A stretch of DNA of 64,000 nucleotides from Niallia circulans. Lineage in GTDB: Bacteria; Bacillota; Bacilli; Bacillales; Cytobacillaceae. The notes beneath the pieces were generated by a model. The model was not told where the DNA came from, made no database searches, and saw only the letters and a program-made list of their open reading frames with translations. Numbering within the stretch: the stretch's first letter is position 1; each line of letters opens with the position of its first letter. The DNA is taken from assembly GCF_007273535.1 (NCBI RefSeq), contig NZ_RIBP01000004.1:2022001-2086000 (forward strand), given 5' to 3'. Positions 38,800-47,566 of this stretch are shown here, in pieces. The translations under genes and the position numbers were made by a program.

Positions 38800-39126
38800 A
38801 AGAGGCTGAGACAAACCAAAATATAAATTATCTAAACACGGAATAATAAATTATCTAACTTTAAAAATATTGGGCTTGAGTATCAATAGAGTGTGGCTTT
38901 AGAATTAGTTCGTTTCATTATGCTGACCCACTCGCCTTCCGCGGGGAGGAGGATGGGCCTCCTGTTGGGTCTAAATCTTCACTATTTCCCGCAGGAGTCG
39001 AGTGCCTCCGCTCCATAAGATTTTAAGAAATGTATTAAAACTAAAACACCAAGTAAAAAACTGAACTATTAATCGATAAAATAGTTCAGTTTTACCCAAC
39101 ACTTAAATACTTTTGTCCCAGTCACT
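38800..39126. repeat. intergenic repeat element bounded by imperfect inverted ends
   Basis: Left end GGCTGAGACAAA (38804-38815) and right end TTTGTCCCAGTC (39112-39123) are inverted copies with 10 of 12 matches. Inside is a GC-rich block (about 38925-39022) with CTCGCCTTCCGCGGGG, GGGCCTCCTG, CCCGCAGGAGTCGAGTGCC, reminiscent of a widespread Bacillaceae intergenic repeat as I remember it. No transposase or reading frame. A more decayed relative lies at 2845-2955. Confidence 0.6.
39057..39093. terminator. hairpin that may end lysC or the opposite gene
   Basis: AAAACTGAACTAT (39057-39069) and its complement (39081-39093) form a perfect 13-base stem with T or A runs at both sides, so it can act in either direction. 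It is inside the repeat element. Confidence 0.6.
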
Positions 39127-39132
39127 TTTACA

Positions 39133-39495
39133 TTATTCTTGGAAGAATCTCTTTAATACATCCTGCGTTCCACTTTCTCTTGGAACCAAAATATAGCGAG
39201 AATATACCTCGGTTCCCGTCTTTAATTCCTCATCCATTAATTCAAACACATCAAGAACCTTTACTAGCTTCCAGCATACTGTTTCTTCATACTGATTTTT
39301 ATAATTGAGTTCTGCTTCTCGTCCGATTTTTTCACCAAGTATACCAGCTTCTTCAGGCGATTCTGCTTTAACTAATCTATGACTTTCCTCATACGTTTTT
39401 GTTGAGTTGTCATAATTCTCATCAACGTGTTTTGGGTTCCCCGCGTGAACAGATTCATACAGAAGTGCCACGACAAACCACTTTTTGGCAGACAT
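39133..39495 (-). CDS. DUF4288 domain protein
   Basis: 120 residues, soluble, with the DUF4288 pattern: KKWFVVALLYESVHAG at the N-terminus, a middle stretch rich in Glu (AESPEEAGILGEKIG), and CWKLVKVLDVFELMDEELKTGTEVYSRYI. Function unknown. ATG with AAAGGAGGTCC SD on the minus strand. It stands alone and is followed by the repeat element. Confidence 0.72.
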   Translation of the reverse strand: MSAKKWFVVALLYESVHAGNPKHVDENYDNSTKTYEESHRLVKAESPEEAGILGEKIGREAELNYKNQYEETVCWKLVKVLDVFELMDEELKTGTEVYSRYILVPRESGTQDVLKRFFQE

Positions 39496-39607
39496 TTTTG
39501 GACCTCCTTTAAGTCACAAGTAATTTTATCTTTATTTTACATGGAATTCATCGCAGTACAACAGGTATTACTAAAAGCGGATAATTGGAAAATCGCCCAA
39601 TAAAAAA

Positions 39608-39633
39608 GCGTGAATCCAATGAAGAATTCACGC
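39608..39633 (-). terminator. terminator of yslB
   Basis: GCGTGAAT and ATTCACGC form an eight-base stem; on the minus strand six Ts follow. It lies just after the yslB stop. Confidence 0.8.
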
Positions 39634-39654
39634 AGAAACCTGTATCGTAATTTT

Positions 39655-40110
39655 TTATGCAGGGTCTTTACTATCCCAGCGGACAGTAATCGTAATTTTT
39701 TTACCGCGGCGTTTTGGATCTTCAAACGCTTCTGCAACTACTTCTCGTATTTGCTCATGCTGCTGTGCTAAATAGCCTGCTTCGAGCTGAAACGTGCATT
39801 TCCCTTTTTCCTTGAGCCTTCTTTCAATTAACGGGCTTGAGAGAGCATATTCCATTTCGTTTTTATTTGCTTTCACAATTTCGAGATGACCCCAGCCTGC
39901 TTTTTCAAAAAAAGCAGCAGCCTCTTCCAAGTGATCCAGTGGAAATGTTCGGGCAATTCTTTTTCCGGCCCAATATAAGATATCAGGAGTGTCTCTCCCA
40001 AGCAAGTCAGGTATGAGGATTTCACGCAGCAGTTCGTATCCATATGCAGGTACGGTAAGAGAGTCTTCCTCCACTTTCGTTATTTGTTCTTCCGTTGTAA
40101 TCTCGCTCAA
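39655..40110 (-). CDS. yslB: YslB family protein (DUF2507)
   Basis: 151 residues, TTG start with GAGGAGAGAG upstream on the minus strand. Matches B. subtilis YslB in its parts: YGYELLREILIPDLLG, YWAGKRIARTFPLDHL, FFEKAGWGHLEIV and CTFQLEAGYLAQQ. The family (DUF2507) resembles V4R-like small-molecule binding folds, but no ligand is known. Opposite strand to sdhCAB, as in B. subtilis. Confidence 0.88.
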   Translation of the reverse strand: MSEITTEEQITKVEEDSLTVPAYGYELLREILIPDLLGRDTPDILYWAGKRIARTFPLDHLEEAAAFFEKAGWGHLEIVKANKNEMEYALSSPLIERRLKEKGKCTFQLEAGYLAQQHEQIREVVAEAFEDPKRRGKKITITVRWDSKDPA

Positions 40111-40530
40111 TTGTCTCTCTCCTCTTTCTACAATTCTATAAATATATGTTAATAAATTCTGTATATGCTTCGTAATTTCGACAAAAAATATATCGCTTTA
40201 ATAGTATACTGTAAAATCGGGAAAAAAACATAGCAATAAGGGAATAATAACAGGAAAATCAGGTCTATTTTATTAGTTCCGTATGGCAAAATAACACATG
40301 ATAGATAGCTTCTCGTTTCTTAGAAAAATTCAAGTGAAGAAAAAGCTAAGGTCCTACTGGCATCTGGTCTATTAGCTTCTTTTATTTTTCCTGTACGCAC
40401 TTGTTTCTATGCTAGAAAATAAAGTAGAAATTTTTCCAAGAGCAAAATCATATAATAAAAAAGGATAAATAAATCTAGAATAAATGTATCCGTTTTCTTG
40501 ACCGAGATTTTTATTGGGGGTACAATGAAA
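40111..40530. other. intergenic region before sdhC, no gene seen
   Basis: AT-rich stretch of about 420 bases. It holds one imperfect hairpin (GAAGAAAAAGCTAA near 40336 with TTAGCTTCTTTTA near 40372), which could be a terminator. No reading frame with an SD is visible. Confidence 0.4.
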
Positions 40531-40559
40531 TTGTCACAGAATTGTAAGTTTTCTATCTT
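40531..40559 (+). promoter_or_regulatory. sdhCAB promoter
   Basis: TTGTCA (40531-40536) and TATCTT (40554-40559) with 17 bases between, about 50 bases before sdhC. Confidence 0.65.
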
Positions 40560-40612
40560 GTAATCGCTTTTATGAGTAAAAAGAACTATTTCATCATTTG
40601 GGGGGGAAAAGT

Positions 40613-41221
40613 ATGGCAAAAAATCGAGAGTTTCTGTTCAGAAGATTACATTCATTACTGGGGGTCATTCCAGTAGGTGTATTTTTGATACAGCACTTGG
40701 TAGTTAACCACTTTGCTACAAAGGGACCGGAATCATTTAATAAGGCAGCTGGCTTTATGGAGCAATTGCCGTTTCGTTACTTTTTGGAAATTTTCGTAAT
40801 TTTTTTACCAATCATTTATCATGCTGTATACGGTATTTATATTGCTTTTACAGCCAAGAACAATACAAAAAACTATGGGTATTTCCGAAATTGGATGTTT
40901 TATATCCAAAGGATCACAGGCATTGTGACATTAGTATTCATTGTATGGCATGTTTGGGAAACACGGGTACAGGCTCAACTGGGGAAAGAAGTCGATTATA
41001 ACATGATGGAGGAAATCTTAGGAAATCCTTGGATGTTTGCCTTCTATTTAGTTGGTGTTGTCTCTACTATCTTCCATTTCTCTAACGGTTTATGGTCATT
41101 CTGTGTCAGCTGGGGTATAACTGTTACACCTAAATCTCAAAGAATCAGTACATATGTTACGATTGGAATATTTATTGTGTTAACAACAATTGGCGTTAGG
41201 GCACTTTTAGCTTTTGTATAA
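40613..41221 (+). CDS. sdhC: succinate dehydrogenase cytochrome b558 subunit
   Basis: Membrane anchor of complex II, 202 residues, five helices. All four haem-ligand histidines known in B. subtilis SdhC are present at the same positions: H28, H70, H113, H155. It carries two b haems and passes electrons to menaquinone. Start at ATG 40613 after a run of seven Gs (SD-like GGGGGG); the in-frame GTG 40598 is rejected. First gene of sdhCAB. Confidence 0.97.
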   Translation: MAKNREFLFRRLHSLLGVIPVGVFLIQHLVVNHFATKGPESFNKAAGFMEQLPFRYFLEIFVIFLPIIYHAVYGIYIAFTAKNNTKNYGYFRNWMFYIQRITGIVTLVFIVWHVWETRVQAQLGKEVDYNMMEEILGNPWMFAFYLVGVVSTIFHFSNGLWSFCVSWGITVTPKSQRISTYVTIGIFIVLTTIGVRALLAFV

Positions 41222-41264
41222 GTATATAGATTAATAGAGCACTAGATTAAGGGAGTTGGAATAA

Positions 41265-43028
41265 ATGAGTAAAGGGAAAGTAATCATTGTAGGCGGCGGT
41301 TTAGCAGGATTAATGGCCACAATTAAAGTAGCAGAAACTGGGACACCTGTTGAATTGTTTTCCCTTGTGCCTGTTAAGCGTTCCCATTCTGTTTGCGCAC
41401 AAGGCGGCATAAATGGTGCGGTAAACACGAAAGGAGAAGGAGATTCTCCTTGGGAGCATTTTGATGACACAGTGTATGGCGGAGATTTCTTAGCAAACCA
41501 GCCTCCAGTTAAAGCAATGGCAGAAGCTGCACCTGGAATTATCCATTTGCTTGACCGTATGGGCGTTATGTTCAACAGAACACCGGAAGGCCTGCTGGAT
41601 TTCCGCCGTTTTGGAGGAACGCAATACCACCGAACAGCATTTGCTGGGGCAACAACAGGCCAGCAGCTTTTGTATGCATTAGATGAACAGGTACGCAGAT
41701 ACGAGGTAGATGGACTAGTAGTCAAGTACGAAGGCTGGGAATTTCTTGGGGCAGTTCTTGATGATGAAGGTGTTTGCCGAGGTATTAAAGCACAGGATTT
41801 AAAAACAATGGAAATTAAAGCTTTCCCTGGTGATGCTGTCGTCATGGCAACAGGCGGGCCTGGTATTATCTTTGGAAAGTCCACGAACTCTGTTATTAAT
41901 ACAGGTTCAGCAGCCGCAATTACTTATCAGCAGGGCGCATATTATGCAAATGGCGAGTTTATTCAAATCCACCCGACAGCTATTCCTGGAGATGACAAGC
42001 TGCGCTTAATGAGTGAATCAGCTCGTGGTGAAGGCGGAAGGGTTTGGACATATAAAGATGGAAAACCATGGTACTTCCTTGAAGAAAAATACCCTGCCTA
42101 CGGCAATCTAGTGCCAAGGGATATTGCAACGAGAGAAATTTTCCATGTGTGTGTGGATCAAAAGCTTGGTATTAATGGAGAAAATATGGTGTATTTGGAC
42201 TTGTCTCACAAGAATCCAAAGGAGCTTGACATTAAACTTGGCGGTATCATTGAAATTTATGAAAAGTTTATGGGAGACGACCCACGCAAAGTGCCGATGA
42301 AGATTTTCCCTGCCGTTCATTATTCAATGGGCGGATTATGGGTCGACTATGACCAGATGACAAATATTCCTGGATTGTTTGCGGCAGGAGAATGTGATTA
42401 TTCACAGCATGGTGCAAACCGTTTAGGTGCAAACAGCTTGCTGTCTGCTATTTATGGCGGTATGGTAGTTGGTCCGAATGCAGTTAAGTACATCAATGGT
42501 TTAAGCAAAAGCGCTGATGACTTATCATCCGCTCTTTATGATAAAGCAGTTCAGGAAGAGCAAGGAAAATGGACTGACATCATGAAGCTTGATGGAACAG
42601 AAAATGCTTATGTACTGCACAAGGAATTAGGAGAATGGATGACAGATAACGTCACAGTTGTTCGCTATAATGACAAACTGCAGGATACGGACAACAAAAT
42701 TCAGGAATTACTGGAACGCTATCAAAACATCAACATTAATGATACAGCGAAATGGAGCAACCAAGGTGCTGTCTTTACCCGTCAGCTTCAAAATATGCTG
42801 CAACTTGCAAGAGTTATAACAATTGGAGCATATAATCGTAATGAAAGCCGTGGCGCTCATTATAAACCTGATTTTCCAGACAGAAATGATGAAGACTTCT
42901 TGAAAACAACAATGGCCAAGTTCGTATCAGAGAAGGAAGCGCCAAGCTTCCATTATGATGAGGTTGATACATCACTTATCAAGCCTAGAAAGCGGGATTA
43001 TTCGAAACAAAAAGAAGGAGTGAAATAA
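41265..43028 (+). CDS. sdhA: succinate dehydrogenase flavoprotein subunit
   Basis: 587 residues. FAD dinucleotide fold at the N-terminus (VGGGLAGLMATIKVAE), covalent FAD histidine H41 in RSHSVCAQGG, substrate-site region (MSESARGEGGRVW, HYSMGGLWVDYDQMT) and the ANRLGANSLL stretch near the FAD. Oxidises succinate to fumarate in the citric acid cycle. GGGAG SD; separated from sdhC by 43 bases and from sdhB by one base. Confidence 0.97.
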   Translation: MSKGKVIIVGGGLAGLMATIKVAETGTPVELFSLVPVKRSHSVCAQGGINGAVNTKGEGDSPWEHFDDTVYGGDFLANQPPVKAMAEAAPGIIHLLDRMGVMFNRTPEGLLDFRRFGGTQYHRTAFAGATTGQQLLYALDEQVRRYEVDGLVVKYEGWEFLGAVLDDEGVCRGIKAQDLKTMEIKAFPGDAVVMATGGPGIIFGKSTNSVINTGSAAAITYQQGAYYANGEFIQIHPTAIPGDDKLRLMSESARGEGGRVWTYKDGKPWYFLEEKYPAYGNLVPRDIATREIFHVCVDQKLGINGENMVYLDLSHKNPKELDIKLGGIIEIYEKFMGDDPRKVPMKIFPAVHYSMGGLWVDYDQMTNIPGLFAAGECDYSQHGANRLGANSLLSAIYGGMVVGPNAVKYINGLSKSADDLSSALYDKAVQEEQGKWTDIMKLDGTENAYVLHKELGEWMTDNVTVVRYNDKLQDTDNKIQELLERYQNININDTAKWSNQGAVFTRQLQNMLQLARVITIGAYNRNESRGAHYKPDFPDRNDEDFLKTTMAKFVSEKEAPSFHYDEVDTSLIKPRKRDYSKQKEGVK

Positions 43029-43029
43029 A

Positions 43030-43791
43030 ATGGGGGAAGCAAGTACGGTTACATTTCTGATTACAAGACAAGATGATCCAGATACAGCACCATATGCAGA
43101 AGAGTTTAAATTGCCTTATAGACCAAATATGAATGTCATTTCTGCCTTAATGGAAATACGAAGAAACCCGGTTAACAGCAAAGGTGAAAAAACAACTCCT
43201 ATCTCTTGGGATATGAACTGCTTAGAGGAAGTATGCGGTGCTTGCTCAATGGTCATTAATGGCAAACCAAGGCAGTCATGCACAGCCTTAGTAGATCAGC
43301 TGGAGCAGCCGATCCGCTTGGAGCCAATGCGTACATTCCCAGTTGTAAGAGACTTACAGGTTGATAGAACCCGTATGTTTGACAGCTTGAAAAAGGTAAA
43401 GGCTTGGATACCAATCGATGGCACTTATGATCTTGGACCAGGACCAAGAATGCCAGAGAAGAAAAGACAATGGGCATACGAATTATCTAAATGCATGACA
43501 TGCGGTGTGTGCCTAGAAGCTTGCCCTAATGTTAACAGCAAATCAGACTTTATGGGACCAGCCCCATTATCTCAAGTACGACTCTTTAATGCACATCCAA
43601 CAGGAGCAATGAACAAGTCAGACAGACTTGAGAAAATTATGGGGGATGGCGGTCTTGCCAATTGCGGTAACTCGCAAAACTGTGTTCAATCATGTCCGAA
43701 AGGAATACCATTGACAACATCGATTGCAGCCCTAAACAGAGATACTACCTTTGAAGCATTCAAAAGCTTTTTTGGCAGTGACAGTGTTTAA
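43030..43791 (+). CDS. sdhB: succinate dehydrogenase iron-sulfur subunit
   Basis: 253 residues. N-terminal 2Fe-2S domain with CLEEVCGACSMVINGKPRQSC, C-terminal cluster region with CMTCGVCLEACP and CGNSQNCVQSCPKG, giving 4Fe-4S and 3Fe-4S centres. Links SdhA to the membrane anchor. Starts one base after the sdhA stop, with AAGGAGTGA inside the end of sdhA. A strong terminator follows. Confidence 0.97.
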   Translation: MGEASTVTFLITRQDDPDTAPYAEEFKLPYRPNMNVISALMEIRRNPVNSKGEKTTPISWDMNCLEEVCGACSMVINGKPRQSCTALVDQLEQPIRLEPMRTFPVVRDLQVDRTRMFDSLKKVKAWIPIDGTYDLGPGPRMPEKKRQWAYELSKCMTCGVCLEACPNVNSKSDFMGPAPLSQVRLFNAHPTGAMNKSDRLEKIMGDGGLANCGNSQNCVQSCPKGIPLTTSIAALNRDTTFEAFKSFFGSDSV

Positions 43792-43801
43792 TTCAAAAAC
43801 A

Positions 43802-43831
43802 AAAGGCACCTCTATTTATAGAGGTGCCTTT
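43802..43831. terminator. bidirectional terminator between sdhB and the next gene
   Basis: Thirteen-base perfect stem (AAAGGCACCTCTA and its complement) with a four-base loop, flanked by As and Ts, able to end both convergent genes. Confidence 0.88.
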
Positions 43832-43842
43832 CTTCATTGTTA

Positions 43843-44442
43843 TTAAAGCTTTTTTTCCAGCTCTTTCTTTTCTTGAACTGCACTTAGCAATTTTAACCCT
43901 TTTAATGAAGGGATTTTCTCATCAAGCTTTTTTATGGCAGCATGTACTTGTCCCTTTTTGGCTAGCATCTCCACCTCAAGGAAAAACAGAAGTAAATCAT
44001 CGTGGATTTGCTGTTTATTTTGTTCGTAGACTTTGTAATCGTCAAATTCAAGTGCGATTGCAGCTGAATAGTATGCTTTTTGTTTGCGATTATTTAAGGA
44101 CGGAAGAAGCTCCTGCGCTTCCGTAAACCGTTCTTGCTTAGAAAGAAGAAGGAACCGCAAACCAACAGCCGCTTGAGGAGAGCGGATTTTTTGCAGCTGT
44201 TCCTCTGCCTTGTTTAAATCATCCTGAAACAGATAATAGAGAAATTGATGCTGCGGATTTCTGGCATTGTTTAAGGTTTGTAATATTTTATCCACTCTTT
44301 TTTCAAACAGAAACGGATACATAGCACGATATAGAAACAAAAAAATAAAGATTATATAGGTGATACCTACATATACAGCCGGTACATTAAACCAGCCTGC
44401 AGCAAAGGAAATAAGCAATAATAGAATAAATAAAAGAATCAA
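43843..44442 (-). CDS. membrane-anchored TPR-like hypothetical protein
   Basis: 199 residues that I do not recognise. Two membrane helices at the N-terminus (about 1-15 and 22-42) are followed by a helical, Gln- and Lys-rich region with repeated alternation typical of tetratricopeptide-like folds (FQDDLNKAEEQLQKIRSPQAAVGLRFLLLS and similar blocks). Probably anchored with a cytoplasmic helical domain for protein contacts. TTG start with GGAGG SD on the minus strand. Convergent with sdhB. Confidence 0.6.
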   Translation of the reverse strand: MILLFILLLLISFAAGWFNVPAVYVGITYIIFIFLFLYRAMYPFLFEKRVDKILQTLNNARNPQHQFLYYLFQDDLNKAEEQLQKIRSPQAAVGLRFLLLSKQERFTEAQELLPSLNNRKQKAYYSAAIALEFDDYKVYEQNKQQIHDDLLLFFLEVEMLAKKGQVHAAIKKLDEKIPSLKGLKLLSAVQEKKELEKKL

Positions 44443-44763
44443 TGTAGAACCTCCATTTCATAGGTAAATTCTACCGTTTCCCTCTGTTTTTGTATAGATA
44501 TTCCTGCATATTTTAATAGGAAGTCATCCCATAAAAATATCTGGATTAAACATCCTATTCTCCCTTGATATTATTTGCGGATTTAAGATACAAAGGTACT
44601 GGCATAAAGTAAGCAATGGCGCTTTAAAGTTAGGACACCAGAGAAGTCACTGCTTCCCTTTTTTTCAGTGCGATTTCATCGTTAAGCTTTGCTTTGAATA
44701 GTCCCCTGCTAATTGGCATCCTTTTTCCTTGTTTGTTTTTAAAATTGTATTTAGGGTGAGTGT
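44443..44763. other. intergenic region, no gene seen
   Basis: AT-rich region between two divergent starts. Apart from the sigma-K-like promoter at its right end I see no gene, stable hairpin or repeat. Confidence 0.4.
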
Positions 44764-44791
44764 CACGCTTTTAGTTAATTCTCATACAATA
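44764..44791 (+). promoter_or_regulatory. sigma-K-like promoter of the cupin gene
   Basis: CAC at 44764-44766 and CATACAATA at 44783-44791, 16 bases apart, fit the mother-cell sigma-K pattern (AC and CATANNNTA). It is 39 bases before the cupin start. Confidence 0.55.
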
Positions 44792-44829
44792 CGTTGTAGT
44801 ACTTTATAAAGAAATGGGGACTGTATGCG

Positions 44830-45462
44830 ATGCCAACTTCCTATATGGACTATACGAAACCAGATGTCAGCTATTTTTCAGACGTGAACAAAAACCGTCT
44901 AAATACTCGCAATGCTGATAACTACATCAACCGATTAGGCAGGGATGTCTTAAACACTCTCGGTGAGGTTTCTTTATTAGATATTTATTTAAGCAATGGA
45001 AGGGTAGTCGAACCACATTATCATCAAAACGCGGCAGAGCTTGTTTACTGCATCTCTGGGTCTGCAGTCGTTTCATTGATTAATCCTTTCACTAACAAAG
45101 TATCCAATATTCCCATAAGGCCAGGCCAAGTGGCCAACATCCCTCAAGGATGGTGGCACTGGGAAATAGCCTCGGAAGATAAAACCCATTTGCTTGCCAT
45201 TTTTGATGCCCCGTACCCTGAGTATATATTTGGTTCTGATATTCTTACTAAAACACCAGTCGAAGTGCTCGCACACACATATTGTCTTGACCCCGTCCAA
45301 CTGAAAAAAACCCTTGCTCCGCTGAAAAATGACACCATTGTGATAGGACCTACAGATGAATGTTTGCAAAAGCAAAGGCATCAATCTACTTCTGACTATC
45401 ATTATGGCCGAAATAATCCATACAGCATGCAGCAGCCATTCTATCCATATGGCTACTATTGA
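44830..45462 (+). CDS. cupin domain protein, probable spore coat or mother-cell protein
   Basis: 210 residues. One cupin domain (about 48-150) with metal motif PHYHQNAAELVYCISG and second motif RPGQVANIPQGWWHWEI, resembling bicupin oxalate-decarboxylase halves. The C-terminus is rich in Tyr, Pro and Asn (YHYGRNNPYSMQQPFYPYGYY in part), a composition common in spore coat proteins. Together with the sigma-K-like promoter and gerE as next gene, late mother-cell expression is likely. Catalysis is unproven. The start has only GGGGA as SD. Confidence 0.65.
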   Translation: MPTSYMDYTKPDVSYFSDVNKNRLNTRNADNYINRLGRDVLNTLGEVSLLDIYLSNGRVVEPHYHQNAAELVYCISGSAVVSLINPFTNKVSNIPIRPGQVANIPQGWWHWEIASEDKTHLLAIFDAPYPEYIFGSDILTKTPVEVLAHTYCLDPVQLKKTLAPLKNDTIVIGPTDECLQKQRHQSTSDYHYGRNNPYSMQQPFYPYGYY

Positions 45463-45581
45463 GCAAATCTACAAATAAGAAAAGTAATGTCTTACCTGCA
45501 TTGGAAAGGGATACACGGCACAGAAAATACAGCAGTTATTTCAAGAAAAAAACGCAGTCCATTTTCAGATAATACAGTCAC

Positions 45582-45607
45582 TACAATGCTTTATCTCACA
45601 TAATATA
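45582..45607 (+). promoter_or_regulatory. sigma-K-like promoter of gerE
   Basis: CATAATATA at 45599-45607 fits the sigma-K -10 (CATANNNTA); an AC pair (45580-45581) lies 17 bases upstream. B. subtilis gerE is transcribed by sigma-K. Confidence 0.55.
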
Positions 45608-45672
45608 TTCAGACTATAATATATACCCATCCCATAGTTCATAGCTGGCAAAGGCAAGGAGGGTTACACTAC

Positions 45673-45897
45673 TTGAAGGAGAATGAATTTACTCACAAGC
45701 CATTATTAACAAAAAGGGAAAGAGAAGTATTTGAACTCTTGGTTCAAGACAAAACGACCAAGGAAATCGCGAGTGATTTGTTCATCAGCGAAAAAACAGT
45801 TCGCAACCATATTTCTAATGCGATGCAAAAGCTGGGCGTAAAGGGGCGTTCACAGGCTGTTGTAGAACTCCTAAGAATGGGAGAACTAGAGCTATAA
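45673..45897 (+). CDS. gerE: spore germination and coat regulator GerE
   Basis: LuxR-type DNA-binding protein, 74 residues and nearly identical to B. subtilis GerE: LLTKREREVFELLVQDKT, then the helix-turn-helix KEIASDLFISEKTVRNHI, then MQKLGVKGRSQAVVELL. It controls late spore-coat genes in the mother cell together with sigma-K. TTG start 9 bases after AAGGAGGG. Confidence 0.98.
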   Translation: MKENEFTHKPLLTKREREVFELLVQDKTTKEIASDLFISEKTVRNHISNAMQKLGVKGRSQAVVELLRMGELEL

Positions 45898-45904
45898 TTT
45901 ACGG

Positions 45905-45974
45905 AAGGTGACTTTAAAAAAGCTTTAAGAATCCTGTCTATGGGAGGGATGATTGCAGCTTTTAGAGTCACCTT
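45905..45974 (+). terminator. long hairpin after gerE
   Basis: AAGGTGACT (45905-45913) pairs with 45966-45974, and AAAAGCT (45918-45924) with 45957-45963, giving a two-step stem around a 32-base loop, followed by TTCTG. Probably the gerE transcript end. Confidence 0.6.
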
Positions 45975-46020
45975 TTCTGATTTATATAAGTTGACTATAT
46001 GGCATGCATTTTAGACTGGG

Positions 46021-46048
46021 TGACAGCAGATAGTGCTGTCATTTTTTT
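46021..46048 (+). terminator. terminator before ysmB
   Basis: TGACAGCA and TGCTGTCA form an eight-base stem with a five-base loop and are followed by seven Ts. Confidence 0.75.
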
Positions 46049-46170
46049 GTTGGATGCTTCCAGTAAAGGCATTTTAGCCTATACGTTTACGATTTGCTCA
46101 ATCTAGACTATAATTATTATTAAGTAGTGTGGATGATAGATAAATTGGACAGATAATAGGAGATGTAGCA

Positions 46171-46629
46171 ATGAATGTAGAAGAAAAGAACTCTAAAGAG
46201 TATTCAGATATGATAGCAATCATTGAGAAAGATATGAGATACATTTCTGGCATCATCAAACAGAAGGGCCGAGAAATTTTAAGCAATTATACAATTACAC
46301 CGCCTCAATTTGTTGCATTGCAATGGCTTTTTGAAGATGGAGACATGACAATCGGTGAATTATCGAATAAAATGTATCTAGCCTTCAGTACGACAACTGA
46401 TTTGGTTGACAGAATGGAAAAGAATGAATTGGTTCAGCGAGTGAAGGACCCTAATGACCGTCGAGTTGTACGTATTCATTTACTGGATGAAGGCAAAAGG
46501 CTGATCGATGAAGTAATCAAAAAAAGACAAATGTATTTACAGGAAGTTTTGGGTAATTACTCACTGGAAGAAGTTGCACATTTAAAAGACAACTTCATTA
46601 GATTGCATCAAGAAATGCGGGAAAAATGA
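46171..46629 (+). CDS. ysmB: MarR family regulator YsmB
   Basis: 152 residues with a MarR winged-helix core (about 40-125): [24 protein letters not shown], the recognition helix with [13 protein letters not shown], and the wing [12 protein letters not shown]. Dimerisation helices at both ends. Ligand and targets unknown. Stop is 10 bases before racE, as in B. subtilis. SD AGGAGATG. Confidence 0.88.
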   Translation: MNVEEKNSKEYSDMIAIIEKDMRYISGIIKQKGREILSNYTITPPQFVALQWLFEDGDMTIGELSNKMYLAFSTTTDLVDRMEKNELVQRVKDPNDRRVVRIHLLDEGKRLIDEVIKKRQMYLQEVLGNYSLEEVAHLKDNFIRLHQEMREK

Positions 46630-46639
46630 GGCGGTAAGT

Positions 46640-47437
46640 TTGGAAAGACCAATAGGAGTTATAGATTCAGGTGTTGGCGGATTAACTGTCGCAAAAGAAA
46701 TTATGAGACAGCTGCCAAACGAAAAGATCATTTATTTGGGAGATACGGCAAGATGTCCGTATGGGCCAAGATCTGGGGAAGAAGTAAAAGCATTTACATG
46801 GGAATTGACGCGGTTTTTGCTGCTGAAAAATATTAAAATGCTTGTCATCGCCTGCAACACAGCGACTGCTGTCGCCCTTGAAGAAATAAGGGAGCAGCTA
46901 TCCATCCCAGTCATCGGTGTAATTGTTCCTGGTGCAAGAACGGCGATAAAAGTGACGAGAAACAACTATATTGGCATGATTGGTACGATCGGAACAGTTA
47001 AAAGTAATGCGTACGAAAAGGCGCTAAAGCAGATTAACAAAAAGGTGCGCACTGAAAGCCTCGCATGTCCAAAATTTGTTCCTCTTGTGGAGAGTGGAGA
47101 ATACGATGGGCCTGTCGCAAAACGCATCGTAAAGCAAACTCTTGCTCCATTAAAAGGAATTGGTATTGATACACTTATATTAGGATGTACACATTACCCT
47201 CTTTTGGAAAAGGTTATCCGAGAGGAAATGGGGGACAAGGTTAAAGTGATCAGCTCTGGAGCAGAAACAGCGCGAGAAGTAAGCACAATCCTTGCACATA
47301 ATAATCAGCTTGCCTTGCCACATGATAGCAATGAGCACGAGTTTTATACAACAGGATCAAGCGATATTTTCGCCAGAATTGCTTCAGATTGGCTCCATGA
47401 AAAGGTGGAAGCGGTTGAGACAATTAAGCTGATATAA
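46640..47437 (+). CDS. racE: glutamate racemase
   Basis: Makes D-glutamate for peptidoglycan and, where present, poly-gamma-glutamate. 265 residues, TTG start. Two catalytic cysteines, C72 in IACNTATA and C183 in LGCTHYPLL, and the opening [12 protein letters not shown]. Close to RacE. Follows ysmB by 10 bases; GAGGCGG SD overlaps the ysmB stop. Confidence 0.96.
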   Translation: MERPIGVIDSGVGGLTVAKEIMRQLPNEKIIYLGDTARCPYGPRSGEEVKAFTWELTRFLLLKNIKMLVIACNTATAVALEEIREQLSIPVIGVIVPGARTAIKVTRNNYIGMIGTIGTVKSNAYEKALKQINKKVRTESLACPKFVPLVESGEYDGPVAKRIVKQTLAPLKGIGIDTLILGCTHYPLLEKVIREEMGDKVKVISSGAETAREVSTILAHNNQLALPHDSNEHEFYTTGSSDIFARIASDWLHEKVEAVETIKLI

Positions 47438-47468
47438 AAGACTAAGCATAAAGTGCTTAGTCTTTTTT
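47438..47468 (+). terminator. terminator after racE
   Basis: AAGACTAAGC with GCTTAGTCTT, seven-base loop, then Ts; directly follows the stop codon. Confidence 0.85.
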
Positions 47469-47566
47469 CTTTGAATTTAAAAATTAAAAAAATATTTTGA
47501 AGAGCTCGGTCTAATTTTTGAAATAGCTCGTATATATATTAGTACAAACTGTCTTAGGAGTGATCA

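Noticed and set aside
41231..41884. 217-codon minus-strand frame
   Set aside because: Antisense shadow of sdhA over its FAD domain.
43824..44126. 100-codon plus-strand frame
   Set aside because: It overlaps the better supported minus-strand gene 43843-44442 in antisense and begins in the terminator.
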